64,000 nucleotides of DNA from PALSA-693 sp963729695 (GCA_963729695.1 CAVSOT010000007.1:806001-870000); one strand, 5' to 3'; shown: positions 27,852-36,849, numbered from the stretch's first letter. Numbers and translations are program-made. The notes: generated by a model from the letters alone, not told the origin.

Positions 27852-28011
27852 GAGCCGGTAGGAATAGGCCTCGATTGGATGGACGTCCGGGGTGCCGGCT
27901 GGGCCACCCCCGGCTGGGCCGTACCCATCTGGCCCGTACCCATCTGGCCCGCCCCCGACTGGCAGAGGCGGCAGAGGCGGCAGAGGCGACAGGGCCTCGT
28001 CGCGGCCCGGG

Positions 28012-28563
28012 TCAGGCAGAGGAGCCGCCCCTGCCGAGATCCACGATGTCGTAGGACCACAGCTCGCTGTGGGCGGCGACGGGCGGGTGGTCGTGGTCGC
28101 CGGTGGCGCCCCGGTGCCCGTGGGCGAAGGCGGGCGAGGCGACCCATTTTTCGAACGACTCCTGGTCCTTCCACCGGGTCACGACCAACCAGGTGTCCCG
28201 ACCATCGACGGGGCGGAGCAGTTCGAATCCCTCGAACCCCGCGGCGCTGTCCACCGCACCGGCTCGCATCGCGAACCGCTTGGCCAGCTCGTCACCCTTC
28301 CCCTCGGATACTTGGATGGCATTGATGCGCACGATCGTCACGCCGTCATCTTCGCACGCGGGACTCACCCTCGGGGCCGGGCCACGCGCCGACCCCACCA
28401 GCACGATGGCATCCACCGGGCACACCTCGATGCAGGCCAGGCAGTCGATGCACCGGGGATCGTCCACCTCGGGTCGTTTGGGAGCCGCCGAGAGGGCTCT
28501 GGTCGGGCAGCTGCTCAAACACACCCCGCACGCGGTGCAGCCGGGCTCGATGCGGACCGTCAC
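28012..28563 (-). CDS. Ferredoxin fused to a MhuD/IsdG-like haem-degrading monooxygenase domain
   Basis: A 183-residue fusion. Residues 8-49 hold two [4Fe-4S] motifs, CTACGVCLSSCP and CIDCLACIEVCP. Residues 75-183 form an ABM domain much like mycobacterial MhuD: VRINAIQVSEGKGDELAKRF, GFEGFELLRPVDG, VVTRWKDQESFEKW and AHGHRG. The MhuD haem-site residues have counterparts: N81, W140 and H148 or H150 (MhuD N7, W66 and H75). MhuD opens haem without releasing CO; the ferredoxin could be its electron donor, but this is inference. The GTG at 28563 overlaps the cobJ TGA as GTGA, so translation is coupled to the cobalamin operon. A role in corrinoid chemistry is an alternative. Confidence 0.8.
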   Translation of the reverse strand: MTVRIEPGCTACGVCLSSCPTRALSAAPKRPEVDDPRCIDCLACIEVCPVDAIVLVGSARGPAPRVSPACEDDGVTIVRINAIQVSEGKGDELAKRFAMRAGAVDSAAGFEGFELLRPVDGRDTWLVVTRWKDQESFEKWVASPAFAHGHRGATGDHDHPPVAAHSELWSYDIVDLGRGGSSA

Positions 28564-30290
28564 GGCGAGGTGGAGTACCCGCGTGGGGTCACCATGTGCG
28601 AGCCGATCCAACGGGTGGAAGTGGCACCCACCACCACCAGCGACAACATGCCAACGTCGGCCGGGTCCAGGTCCGCCAGGGTGGTGCGCACCACGCGGGC
28701 GCCGGGCCGGCCGATGTCGGTCAGCACCGCGGCGGGGGCGGTACTGGGTCGGTGGGCGGCCAGGATGGCCAGGGCCCGAGCCAGCTGGGTGCTGCGGCGG
28801 CGTGAACGGGGGTTGTAGAGGGATACGACGAAGTCACCTACGGCTGCCGCCTCGAGCCGCCGCCCGATCACCTCCCACGGCGTCAACAGATCGGACAGGG
28901 AGATGGCGGCGTGGTCGTGGCCGAGGGGAGCCCCCAGGACGGCCGCCGCGCTCGACGCAGCCGTGATGCCGGGGACGATCTCGACTGGCGGGTCGCCTCG
29001 ACCCGGGGCGAGCTCGAGCACGAGCGAGGCCATGGCATAGACCCCGGCGTCGCCCGAACACACCAGCGCCACCCGCTCGCCCCGCGCCGCCCGGTCGAGG
29101 GCGTCGCAGCAGCGAACGCGTTCGGCCCCGATGGGGGAGCGGACGACGCGTTGCCGGGCCTCGACCAGGTCGCCGACCAGGTCGACGTAGCCGGCGTAGC
29201 CGATCACGGTGTCGGCTCCGCGAATGGCGGTGGTCGCCGCCGGGGTGCGAAGAGACGGATCCCCCGGCCCCAGACCCACCACCGCCAGCTGGCCCGGTGG
29301 GCGCGCCCGGCGGGCCAGTGCGACCGTCGAGTCTCGAGTGCGGCTCACCCGTTTGGCCGACACCAGGGTTGCGTCAGTTCCGGCGCCGAGGAGGGCGGCC
29401 GCCTCGGCCACTGAAGGGGTTTCCACCGCGGCCGCCACTACCGGGCTTGGGTTCGGCACCCGCCCGGCCGAGGCCACGGCCGCCAGATCTGGCGCCGCGA
29501 ACGTGCGCAGGCCTACTCCCAGCCGCTGGGCCAACGCCACGATGGCAGGTTCCGCCGCCTTGCGGTCGAGCGTGCCGACTTCGGCCACCGCCGAAATATC
29601 GATCCCCGCCTCGGCCAGCGACACGGCGACCTCATCCCACAAGGCCTCCGTATCCGCCTTGGTGGCCGCGCCGACGCCGACGACGATCGACGCCGGCCGG
29701 AGCAGGACCTCGAGGGGCGCCGCGGGACGGCTCGAGTCGGTGACTGTGACGCGAGGTCCATGATCCGCTGGTTGCTCCCGGGCCTGGGTCGGGGCCCGGT
29801 TGCCGTCCAGTCCAGCCGGAAGTGGCCAGGCCAGGAGCCCGTCGTCGACATGAACGAGTGGACGGGTCCCGTCCAGCCACCGTCGGGTCACTCCGGCCAC
29901 GTCGCCGCTGGCGCGGAGCCCGGGCAGGGCGTCCAGCCCCGGCAGTCCCATCCCATCCGTAGCCGTGGTGATCACCGGATCGGCCCCGAGAATGGCGGCG
30001 ACTTCCCGGGCCAGGGCATTGCCGCCGCCGGCGTGACCGCCGACGAGGCACACGGCGAAGCGTCCGGCGTCGTCGACGCACACCACCGCCGGATCGGCGC
30101 CCTTGTCGGAAAGCAGGGGCGCCACGGCCCGCACGGCTATGCCCACGGCTCCGACCAGCACGAAAGCGTCGGCCTCGGCCCACTGCGACCGGACCGTCTC
30201 CACCAGTTGGCCGTGGTGATGCTCGTAAGGAAGCCGTCGGGCCACCTGCGCCCCGGCGGCGGTGACGGAGCAGGACAGGGTACGGCTCAT
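28560..30290 (-). CDS. cobJ: Cobalt-precorrin-5A hydrolase / precorrin-3B C17-methyltransferase fusion (CbiG-CobJ)
   Basis: A 576-residue bifunctional enzyme. The N-terminal part to about residue 330 is CbiG: LVGAVGIAVRAVAPLLSDKG, then CVDDAGRFAVCLVGGHAGGG, and a C-terminal ASIVVGVGAATKADTE. It opens the delta-lactone and releases acetaldehyde. From about residue 340 the C17-methyltransferase CobJ/CbiH begins with LAVVGLGPGDPSLRTP, and continues through GDAGVYAMASLVLEL and ASSAAAVLGAPLGHDHAAISLSD. It uses S-adenosylmethionine and drives ring contraction. The fusion is known in actinobacteria and others. It overlaps cobL by four bases (ATGA) and the ferredoxin gene by four bases (GTGA). Confidence 0.93.
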   Translation of the reverse strand: MSRTLSCSVTAAGAQVARRLPYEHHHGQLVETVRSQWAEADAFVLVGAVGIAVRAVAPLLSDKGADPAVVCVDDAGRFAVCLVGGHAGGGNALAREVAAILGADPVITTATDGMGLPGLDALPGLRASGDVAGVTRRWLDGTRPLVHVDDGLLAWPLPAGLDGNRAPTQAREQPADHGPRVTVTDSSRPAAPLEVLLRPASIVVGVGAATKADTEALWDEVAVSLAEAGIDISAVAEVGTLDRKAAEPAIVALAQRLGVGLRTFAAPDLAAVASAGRVPNPSPVVAAAVETPSVAEAAALLGAGTDATLVSAKRVSRTRDSTVALARRARPPGQLAVVGLGPGDPSLRTPAATTAIRGADTVIGYAGYVDLVGDLVEARQRVVRSPIGAERVRCCDALDRAARGERVALVCSGDAGVYAMASLVLELAPGRGDPPVEIVPGITAASSAAAVLGAPLGHDHAAISLSDLLTPWEVIGRRLEAAAVGDFVVSLYNPRSRRRSTQLARALAILAAHRPSTAPAAVLTDIGRPGARVVRTTLADLDPADVGMLSLVVVGATSTRWIGSHMVTPRGYSTSP

Positions 30291-31495
30291 TCTCCCGGTC
30301 CCCAGCAGACGAAAACCGGGTTCTCCGCCTGCAGCCGCAGAGCCCCTTCTTTCCCAACCGGAACCCCTCTGCTCACCGACACCTGCACGATGTGACCCAG
30401 AAGGGCGGCCGCCCCGCTGGCCCGGTCCAGTGCCGCGTAGGTCGCCACGATCGTCCCCTCCGGGCGCAGCCGGCTCAGCGCCGCTTCGACGAGCGGTAGG
30501 CCGCCACCGCCGACGAACGCCCGGTCGGGATCGGGCAAGTCGGCCAACGCCTCCGGGGCCTCACCGTGTATGACCGTCGCCGCGGTGGAAGCCAAGTTGG
30601 ACCGGAGGCGGATGACATCGTCGGCCCGTCGTTCGATGGCGTACACGCGCAGACCGGGCACCAGCCGGGAACACTCGGCGGCCACCGACCCGGACCCGGC
30701 CCCGATGTCCCACAGCACGCCCACCGTCGGGAGACGCAGCTTTCCCAAGGCGATGGCCCGGACTTCGGCCTTGGTGATCATCCCGTGACGATGCTCATAG
30801 GTCCCGTCGGGGAGCCCCCAGGTCACTCCGGGACCCTCCGGACTGTCGAGCTGGGCCCCCGTGGCCGGGTTGCCCGGGGAAATGCAGATCACCACGGACA
30901 TCGGGTCGAAGGTGCTATTGGCGAGGCCGACAAGATCGCCCGACCACACCGTCTCGCCAGGCTCCTCGAGCCGGGTGGCCACCACGACCTCCCTGGCTCC
31001 GCAGCCCGCGTCGAGGAGGCGCTCGCCCAACGCCTCGGGGGGGTAATCCGGCGCCGTGAGCACCGCCACCTTCGGTCGGGTCAGGATGGCCTCCACCGCG
31101 GGCCCGAGGGGACGCCCATGGGCCGACACGACGAGGGCGTCGTCCCAGGCCATCCCCAGCCGGGCAAACGCCAGGGCGACCGACGAGGGAGCGGGATGGA
31201 CCTTTACCGCGTTCGGGCCCAGCCGGGCTCGGGCCAGCCGGGCGAGGCCGAAGAAGCCGGGGTCGCCCGAGGCCACCAGGCACACCTTGGCGCCCCGGTT
31301 TCGCCAGGCCAGCACCTCGTCGAGAACCTCGCCCAGGTCGGGCCGAAGGCGGACCCGATGCCCGGGCAGGTCCGGGGGCAGCCGGGACAGTTGGCGGTCC
31401 GATCCCATCAGCACGGTGGCCTCCCGGAGCGCCCGCTCTGCGGCGACGCCGAACCACTGCCCGCCATGCATCCCCACGAGGGTGATGTCACCCAC
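30287..31495 (-). CDS. cobL: Precorrin-6Y C5,15-methyltransferase, decarboxylating (CobL, CbiE-CbiT fusion)
   Basis: A 402-residue fusion. The N-terminal CbiE half begins ITLVGMHGGQWFGVAAERAL and holds VCLVASGDPGFFGLARLARA. It methylates C5. The C-terminal CbiT half has the SAM-binding segment LWDIGAGSGSVAAECSRLVP, preceded by MITKAEVRAIALGKL; it methylates C15 and removes the C12 acetate carboxyl group. The linked form (CobL) is common in actinobacteria. The gene starts inside the cbiD 3-prime end (8-base overlap) and ends with a 4-base overlap to cobJ. Confidence 0.93.
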   Translation of the reverse strand: MGDITLVGMHGGQWFGVAAERALREATVLMGSDRQLSRLPPDLPGHRVRLRPDLGEVLDEVLAWRNRGAKVCLVASGDPGFFGLARLARARLGPNAVKVHPAPSSVALAFARLGMAWDDALVVSAHGRPLGPAVEAILTRPKVAVLTAPDYPPEALGERLLDAGCGAREVVVATRLEEPGETVWSGDLVGLANSTFDPMSVVICISPGNPATGAQLDSPEGPGVTWGLPDGTYEHRHGMITKAEVRAIALGKLRLPTVGVLWDIGAGSGSVAAECSRLVPGLRVYAIERRADDVIRLRSNLASTAATVIHGEAPEALADLPDPDRAFVGGGGLPLVEAALSRLRPEGTIVATYAALDRASGAAALLGHIVQVSVSRGVPVGKEGALRLQAENPVFVCWGPGE

Positions 31496-32600
31496 GGCCG
31501 ATCACCTCGTCACCGTCGAAATCGACCATGATCACGTGGACTTGCAGCGCCCCGCCGGTGAACTCCCGACAGGCCGAGGCGGCGCGGCGGCACAGTTCGG
31601 CGAGGGGCTCCAGCCGTCCGCTCGCCTGGCATTTCTCGGTGAAATGACGGGCCGTGGCGGTAGCAGTGGCCGCCGCCACCAGGTCGGGCCCCGCGCCGGT
31701 CGACCGCGCCACCTCGGCCAGCAGATCGACGTCAACTCGGGAGCGCCGGTAATGGGTCATGAGAATCCCCGCGGCCAGCTTGGTGATCTTGCCTGCCATG
31801 CCGACAAAGGTGACGGTCTTGATCCCCGTGACGACGGCCCGGCGGAGGGCGACCCCCGTGAAGTCACCCACCTCCACGAAGCACACCACCGGCAGCTCCG
31901 GGAGAAGGCGTTGAGCGGCGGCGTCGGTGCGGCCCCCGGTGGACAGCACCACGTGGTCCAGACCCTGGGCACCCGCCACGTCGATCTGCTGGACCACGCT
32001 CGCCCGCCACGCCGCAGTAGAGAACGGACGCACGATGCCTGTCGTGCCGAGGATCGATATCCCGCCGACGATGCCCAGGCGGGCGTTGGAGGTTTTGGCC
32101 GCCATGGCCTCCCCGCCCGGAACCGAGATGGTGACCGACACCGGCAGGTCGGTGACCTCGGCGATCGCAGCCCGGATCATGCGGGTCGGGACCGGATTTA
32201 TCGCCGGGGCGCCGACCGGGAGGCCCAGGCCGGGAAGGGTGATGATGCCCACGCCGGCCCCGGCCAGCAGCTCGACGGCACCCGGACCGCGCTGGGCCGG
32301 AGCCCAGACCGCGTCAGCCGTGACCCGGGCGCCGTCGGTGACATCGGGGTCGTCTCCGGCGTCCTTGACCACCGCGGCGCGGCCGGGATGGCGGCGATCG
32401 ACGTCGGTGACTACGAAGCGAACCCGTTGCCCGCGCGGGAGTCGCACTTCCACCTCTGAAGGCGGGGCGCCGCCCTGGAGGCCGATCACCGCCGCTTTCG
32501 CGGCCGCACTCGCGCAGGTGCCCGTGGTCCACCCGGTCCGCAGCCCCTTGGCGTTGGCCACTTCCGGGGCCAGGGGCGGCTCGTGTGGCGGTCGGGTCAT
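31488..32600 (-). CDS. cbiD: Cobalt-precorrin-5B (C1)-methyltransferase
   Basis: A 370-residue CbiD. The N-terminal LRTGWTTGTCASAAAKAAVI is the family signature. Later conserved stretches are GIGIITLPGLGLPVGAPAIN, SILGTTGIVRPFSTAAWRAS and FVGMAGKITKLAAGILMTHY. CbiD methylates C1 in the cobalt-first pathway. In the aerobic pathway CobF does this, so CbiD supports the early-cobalt route for this cluster. It overlaps cobM by four bases. Confidence 0.93.
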   Translation of the reverse strand: MTRPPHEPPLAPEVANAKGLRTGWTTGTCASAAAKAAVIGLQGGAPPSEVEVRLPRGQRVRFVVTDVDRRHPGRAAVVKDAGDDPDVTDGARVTADAVWAPAQRGPGAVELLAGAGVGIITLPGLGLPVGAPAINPVPTRMIRAAIAEVTDLPVSVTISVPGGEAMAAKTSNARLGIVGGISILGTTGIVRPFSTAAWRASVVQQIDVAGAQGLDHVVLSTGGRTDAAAQRLLPELPVVCFVEVGDFTGVALRRAVVTGIKTVTFVGMAGKITKLAAGILMTHYRRSRVDVDLLAEVARSTGAGPDLVAAATATATARHFTEKCQASGRLEPLAELCRRAASACREFTGGALQVHVIMVDFDGDEVIGRG

Positions 32601-33406
32601 CGCCTGCGCGCCGACGGCCTCCCGCCCGTGGAGCCCTCCGTGGAACGGAGCCGGTAGGCCGTGGTGTGGGTTGGTTGGTAGAGATGGGAGCGGCGAGCCA
32701 CCGGGCCGACGGCCAGGGCGTCGCCGACGAGGACCAACACGGTGAGCGTTGTTCCGGTGGCTTTCAGGTCGGCGGCCAGGGAACCGACCGTGGTGGAGAT
32801 GACCTGCTGATCCGGCCAGGTGGCCCGGATCACGATGGCGGCCGGCGTCTCCGGCCGGTAGCCGGAGCCGGGACTCAGTAGTTCGCTGGCCAGCTCATCG
32901 GGGCGGGCCGCCGAGAGGAACACCGCCATGGTGGCGCCTGCCGTCGCCAACGCCGCCACCGACTCGTTCACCGGCATAGAGGCCTTCGTTCGTCCCGCCA
33001 GGCGGGTGAGGACCACGCTCTGCGACACGCCTGGCTGGGTCAGCTCGCGGCCGAGGACCGCCGCGGCACCGGCCAGAGATGACACCCCGGGCACGATCTC
33101 CCAGGATCGGGTGTTGGCGCAGCACCAGTCGATCTGCTCACCGATGGCCCCATAGAGCGTGGGATCACCGGAGTGGAGGCGGACGATGGGCGTGGCCTCC
33201 GGGTATCCGCCGTAGACCTCCAGCACGTCCTCCAGCGTCATGACGGCCGAGTCGTGGATGGTGATGGACGGGGGGCAGTGCTGGAGCACAGCTTCGGGCA
33301 CAAGCGAGGACGCCCAGATCACCACCTCCGCCTCACCGAGGCGCTTCGCTCCTCGCAGGGTGATCAGGTCGGGTGCGCCCGGGCCGGCGCCGACGAAGGA
33401 GATCAT
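32597..33406 (-). CDS. cobM: Precorrin-4 C11-methyltransferase (CobM/CbiF)
   Basis: A 269-residue SAM-dependent methyltransferase. It starts ISFVGAGPGAPDLITLRGA, the nucleotide-type loop of the corrin methylase family, and continues SLVPEAVLQHCPPSITIHDS, characteristic of C11 enzymes. The C-terminal half has PAAIVIRATWPDQQVIS. It methylates C11 of (cobalt-)precorrin-4. Its ATG lies in the TGA of the small ORF upstream (ATGA at 33406-33403), so translation is coupled. The 3-prime end overlaps cbiD. Confidence 0.93.
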   Translation of the reverse strand: MISFVGAGPGAPDLITLRGAKRLGEAEVVIWASSLVPEAVLQHCPPSITIHDSAVMTLEDVLEVYGGYPEATPIVRLHSGDPTLYGAIGEQIDWCCANTRSWEIVPGVSSLAGAAAVLGRELTQPGVSQSVVLTRLAGRTKASMPVNESVAALATAGATMAVFLSAARPDELASELLSPGSGYRPETPAAIVIRATWPDQQVISTTVGSLAADLKATGTTLTVLVLVGDALAVGPVARRSHLYQPTHTTAYRLRSTEGSTGGRPSARRR

Positions 33407-33540
33407 GAAGATGGCGCCTGCCCGCTGCGGGTCGGCAGCCGTGGGCGACCGCCCCGCCGAGAGGGCCCGTCGGGTTCCCGTCCGGCGTGGTGGGCTCCCA
33501 CGTACGCTCTCAGGTTCGCGTCGTTCGCCGGCGTGTTCAT
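33403..33540 (-). CDS. 45-codon ORF coupled to cobI and cobM
   Basis: A short ORF between cobI and cobM: ATG at 33540, TGA at 33405-33403. Its ATG overlaps the cobI TGA as ATGA, and its TGA overlaps the cobM ATG as ATGA. The product is 45 residues, starts MNTPANDANLRAYVGAHHAG and ends QAPSS; it is rich in Arg, Pro and Gly with no hydrophobic segment. No family is recognised. Perfect 4-base overlaps on both sides are the operon's general style and make chance less likely. It may be a real small protein or a translational relay that passes ribosomes to cobM. Confidence 0.5.
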   Translation of the reverse strand: MNTPANDANLRAYVGAHHAGREPDGPSRRGGRPRLPTRSGQAPSS

Positions 33541-34415
33541 CCTCTATCGCTCCTGCCCGCGGGGATGATCACCGTCGCCAGGTAGGACGCGGGCCCGCCG
33601 GCAGCCAGCTCTCGCAGCGACCCGATCCGCTCACCTGGCATGCCGATCAGCTCCCCGGCTATGGCATCAGCCGCCCGTCCCGCGGCAACCGCTCGATCCA
33701 GCAGCTCCGGCAGGCGCCGGCCGCCCTTGTACACCACCACGGCGGTGGCGGGGTCGGCCAGCTCGCAGGCCAGGTCCTCGTCGCCGAGGGCAGTACAAAT
33801 GACCACCCGGCTCCGGTCTTCGGCGACGATCGTCCCAGTGCGCGAGGCCAGGGCCTGGAACGCCATGATCCCAGGCACGCAGACGACCTCGGTGGAGGGC
33901 CGCCGCTTCTGGACCCGCTCCGAAACAGCGGCGAACGTGGAATAGGTCAACGGGTCGCCGAGGGTGATCCAGGCCACCTCCTCGCCCGAGTCGAGGTGGG
34001 AGCTGACCAGCGCGGCGGCTTGCCCCAGCGACCGGTCCCGTGCCGCCCGCCCCGGTGCCATCGAGAAGGTGATCCGTTCGACCCTGACACCGGGCACCGC
34101 ATCCCGGACGATGGCTTCGGCCCGGCCCACCGCGTCGACAGCGGTCGTCGGGGCCAGGATCCGGTCGGCCCGGCGCAGTGCGGCCACGGCGCGCCCGGTC
34201 AAGAGATCCGGTTCCCCTGGGCCGACACCGACACCGACCAGCCGGCCTGGAATGGGCGGGTCAGGGGGCATGCGAGCGCCGGGATCCGGCGGGACCTGCA
34301 AGGCGGCGTCGACGGCGTCTCTGATGAGCTGGGCTTCGGACCGCCCGGTTCGAGCCGCCCGGGCAGCGAGCGCGGCCTTCATGCGATCCGGGAGATAGAG
34401 GCTGCTCTTGCGCAC
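33537..34415 (-). CDS. cobI: Ribbon-helix-helix domain fused to precorrin-2 C20-methyltransferase (CobI)
   Basis: A 292-residue product from GTG 34415, ten bases after the reconstructed cobB stop. Residues 2-40 read as an RHH (CopG-type) module: KSSLYLPDRMKAALAARAAR followed by TGRSEAQLIRDAVDAAL. A Pro-rich linker (41-56) follows, then the methylase from LVGVGVGPGEPDLLTGRAV to the end, with EEVAWITLGDPLTYSTFA and VPGIMAFQALASRTGTIVAE. CobI adds the C20 methyl. A DNA-binding domain on a corrin methylase is unusual. It could autoregulate the operon, or the RHH pair could merely dimerise the enzyme. Upstream starts in the same frame only add shadow of cobB. Confidence 0.88.
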   Translation of the reverse strand: MRKSSLYLPDRMKAALAARAARTGRSEAQLIRDAVDAALQVPPDPGARMPPDPPIPGRLVGVGVGPGEPDLLTGRAVAALRRADRILAPTTAVDAVGRAEAIVRDAVPGVRVERITFSMAPGRAARDRSLGQAAALVSSHLDSGEEVAWITLGDPLTYSTFAAVSERVQKRRPSTEVVCVPGIMAFQALASRTGTIVAEDRSRVVICTALGDEDLACELADPATAVVVYKGGRRLPELLDRAVAAGRAADAIAGELIGMPGERIGSLRELAAGGPASYLATVIIPAGRSDRG

Positions 34416-34425
34416 TGGCCAGAGT

Positions 34426-35785
34426 CTAGGACCGATGTAGGGTACGACGTAGGGCACAGGTGGCGGCGAAGGCAGCGGTAGGAGCCGGGTCGCCCCCGGG
34501 GTGATGGTGGAGGAACGTCGCCAGCATGGTTTCGGTGGCCCAACCCTCGCGCCGTGCTCCCCACCTGCTGCTCAGATTGAGGGCGTCGCCAGCCGGTTCG
34601 ACGGTCGAGTAGTGGAATTCGTGACCGCGGCAGTGAGGTGCCGACTCCCCCGATCGGGCCGGCCGAAGCGACAACCGCCTCCCGGTACCCGAGTGTCAGA
34701 CGATCCGTCATCCTGGCCGCCGCAGGAATGACCCCGGCCAGGTCCCGCCCGTCGAGCGACGCCGAGAGGAGCAGCAATCCCCCGCACTCCGCCCAGGTCG
34801 GCAGGCCCCGGGCAACGCGGTCGTGCACATCGGCCAACATCGTGCGGTTGGCGGCGAGACCACCCACGTGCACCTCGGGAAAGCCCCCACCGATCAGCAA
34901 CCCGTCGATGCCGGCCGGCAGGGCCGAGTCCTGGAGGGGGTCGAACGTAACGATCTCAGCCCCGGCCGCCTGGAGGGCTTCGAGGGTGTCAGTGTAGGTG
35001 AAGGTGAAGGCCGCGCCCCCGGCTACCGCGACCCGGATGGGCGGCCCCGTACCGGGCAGCCGGACCGGGCCAGCGGGGCGCGGCGGAGCAGAACGGGCCA
35101 GCGCGACCACCGCCTCGAGATCGATCCGACGACTGACGGCATCGGCCAAGCGATCCAGGGCCGCGCCGACCTCCGTCGGATGTTCGGCGACCGGTACCAG
35201 ACCGAGGTGCCGGTCCCGCCACTGGAAAGCGTCGTCGCGGAACAGGGCGCCGAGGACGGGGATTCCGACCGGGGTGAGCGCCTCGCGCAGCATGGTCTCG
35301 TGTCCTTCCGAACCCACCCGGTTGAGGACCACGGCAGCCACGCGCACGCCCGGGCGCAGGGTGGCGAAGCCGTGGACGACGGCGGCGACCGACTCCGACA
35401 TCGCCGACGCGTCCACCACCAGGAGCACCGGGGCGTCGAGCAGAACGGCCACGTCCGCTGTCGACGAGACCGTCCCGTCGCTGGCTCCGTCGAAGAGCCC
35501 CATGACGCCTTCGACGACCAGCACATCGCATCCGGCACCTGCCCGAGCCGCGAGGGGAACGACGGCGTCGGGACCACAGAGCCAGGCGTCGATGTTGCGC
35601 GGAGGACGACCGGACGCCAGCGCGTGGTAACCGGGGTCGATGAAGTCCGGTCCCACTTTGGCGGCGGCCGGCTGATACCCGGACCGGCGCAGGGCCGCGA
35701 CCAACCCGGTGGCGACCGTCGTCTTGCCCACGCCAGAGTGGGTTCCTGCCACCACCAGGCGGGGGCCGAGGCCCGCGCTGCTCAT
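34426..35785 (-). CDS. cobB: Cobyrinate a,c-diamide synthase, one frameshift near the 3-prime end
   Basis: About 452 residues. The N-terminal ATPase half opens VVAGTHSGVGKTTVATGLVA, a P-loop, and has KVGPDFIDPGYH and VVEGVMGLFDGASDG. The C-terminal half is a class I glutamine amidotransferase-like domain with GGGFPEVHVGGLAANRTM and AECGGLLLLS (Cys nucleophile). The open frame ends in nonsense after GPIGGVGTSLPRS. The true ending RGHEFHYSTVEPAGDAL is in another frame that stops at 34426. The shift is in the C run at 34647-34651 (G run on the gene strand), fitting an indel error. CobB amidates the a and c side chains using ATP and glutamine. It is the first gene of the operon, 57 bases from divergent cbiX. 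Confidence 0.92.
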
Positions 35786-35842
35786 ACGATCAGGCTGCCA
35801 GGCGGATTACGGCTTGAGCGAGTCGGTTAGTTTGGACGGTTG

Positions 35843-36772
35843 ATGGCCGTCGCCAGCGGGATCCCGATTCGCCCTACGTGGCACCACCCGCCGGCCCGGA
35901 CGTTGGCCCCAGCTCCGGCGACCGAGGGGCTGCTGCTGGTTGCCCATGGATCGAGGTGCGCCCAGAGCCAGGCCGAGATGGAGGCCTTCGGCGAGCTCGT
36001 CGCGGTCGGCCTTGCGGGCGTGGCGGTTGAGGTCGGCTATCTGGAAATGACCGATCCGCCGGCCACTATCCAGGTGGACTGTCTGGTCGCCCGCGGGTGT
36101 CGTCGCATCGTCGTCCTGCCGTTGATGCTGCTCGGGGCGGGGCATGCCAAGAGTGACGTGCCCGCCATGATGATGGACGCCCGCCAGCGCCACCCCGGCG
36201 TCCAGTTCGTCTTGGGGTCGCCGCTTGGCGTCTCGCGTGCCCTGGTGGGGATGCTCGGCAACGCCGTGTTGACCTCCGGCGGGGGAGGACTTCCCCTCCT
36301 CGTGGTCGCCCGAGGCACTTCAGACCCCGATGCCAACGCGGACGCCTACAAGGCCGCCCGCCTCATCTCGGAGTGGGCCAAGGCCCCGTTCGTTTTCGTC
36401 GGTTTCAGCGGGGTGACCACCCCCTCGGTGGCCGAGGCGGCCACGGTGTTTGCCCGGCTGGGACATCGACGGATGGCCGTGGTCTGGTGGTATCTGTTCC
36501 ACGGCCGGCTCGTCGAGGCCGGCCGGGCCGATCTGGCTCACTTCGCCGCGGTCACGGGCGTCGAGGTAGTGGACGCCGGCCACCTGGGACCGGATCCGGC
36601 TCTCGTCCCGCTGGTGGTCGAGCGGTACCGCGAGGGTGACGCGGGGCAGCCGGCGATGAATTGCGACACGTGCGCCTACCGGGCCCCGTGGCCGGGGCGC
36701 GAGTCGAGGGTCGGCCAGCCCATTGGCGTAGGGCATTCCTTGCTCGCCGAAGAGCACCGCCACCACCACTGA
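35843..36772 (+). CDS. cbiX: CbiX-type cobaltochelatase
   Basis: A 309-residue long CbiX protein with two chelatase-fold halves. The first begins LLLVAHGSRCAQSQAEMEAF (metal-site His) and has PLMLLGAGHAKSDVPAMMM. The second has LLVVARGTSDPDANADAYK and VVWWYLFHGRLVEAGRADL. The C-terminal tail holds MNCDTCAYRAPWPG, a Cys pair seen in long CbiX proteins, and ends with HRHHH, a likely metal-binding tail. It inserts cobalt into sirohydrochlorin, the first committed step of the cobalt-early pathway. It is divergent from cobB. A TTG three bases upstream is also possible as start. Confidence 0.92.
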   Translation: MAVASGIPIRPTWHHPPARTLAPAPATEGLLLVAHGSRCAQSQAEMEAFGELVAVGLAGVAVEVGYLEMTDPPATIQVDCLVARGCRRIVVLPLMLLGAGHAKSDVPAMMMDARQRHPGVQFVLGSPLGVSRALVGMLGNAVLTSGGGGLPLLVVARGTSDPDANADAYKAARLISEWAKAPFVFVGFSGVTTPSVAEAATVFARLGHRRMAVVWWYLFHGRLVEAGRADLAHFAAVTGVEVVDAGHLGPDPALVPLVVERYREGDAGQPAMNCDTCAYRAPWPGRESRVGQPIGVGHSLLAEEHRHHH

Positions 36773-36849
36773 GTCACCCGAAAGACGAAATTGGACGAAA
36801 CCGGCGGACGGGAAGCCCTCGTGCTCTCTCAGTGGGCCCCGGTCAGCTG

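Noticed and set aside
35786..35842. Cobalamin riboswitch controlling the cobalamin genes
   Set aside because: The gap between cobB and cbiX is only 57 bases, too short for a riboswitch of about 200 bases, and none was seen before other genes of the cluster.
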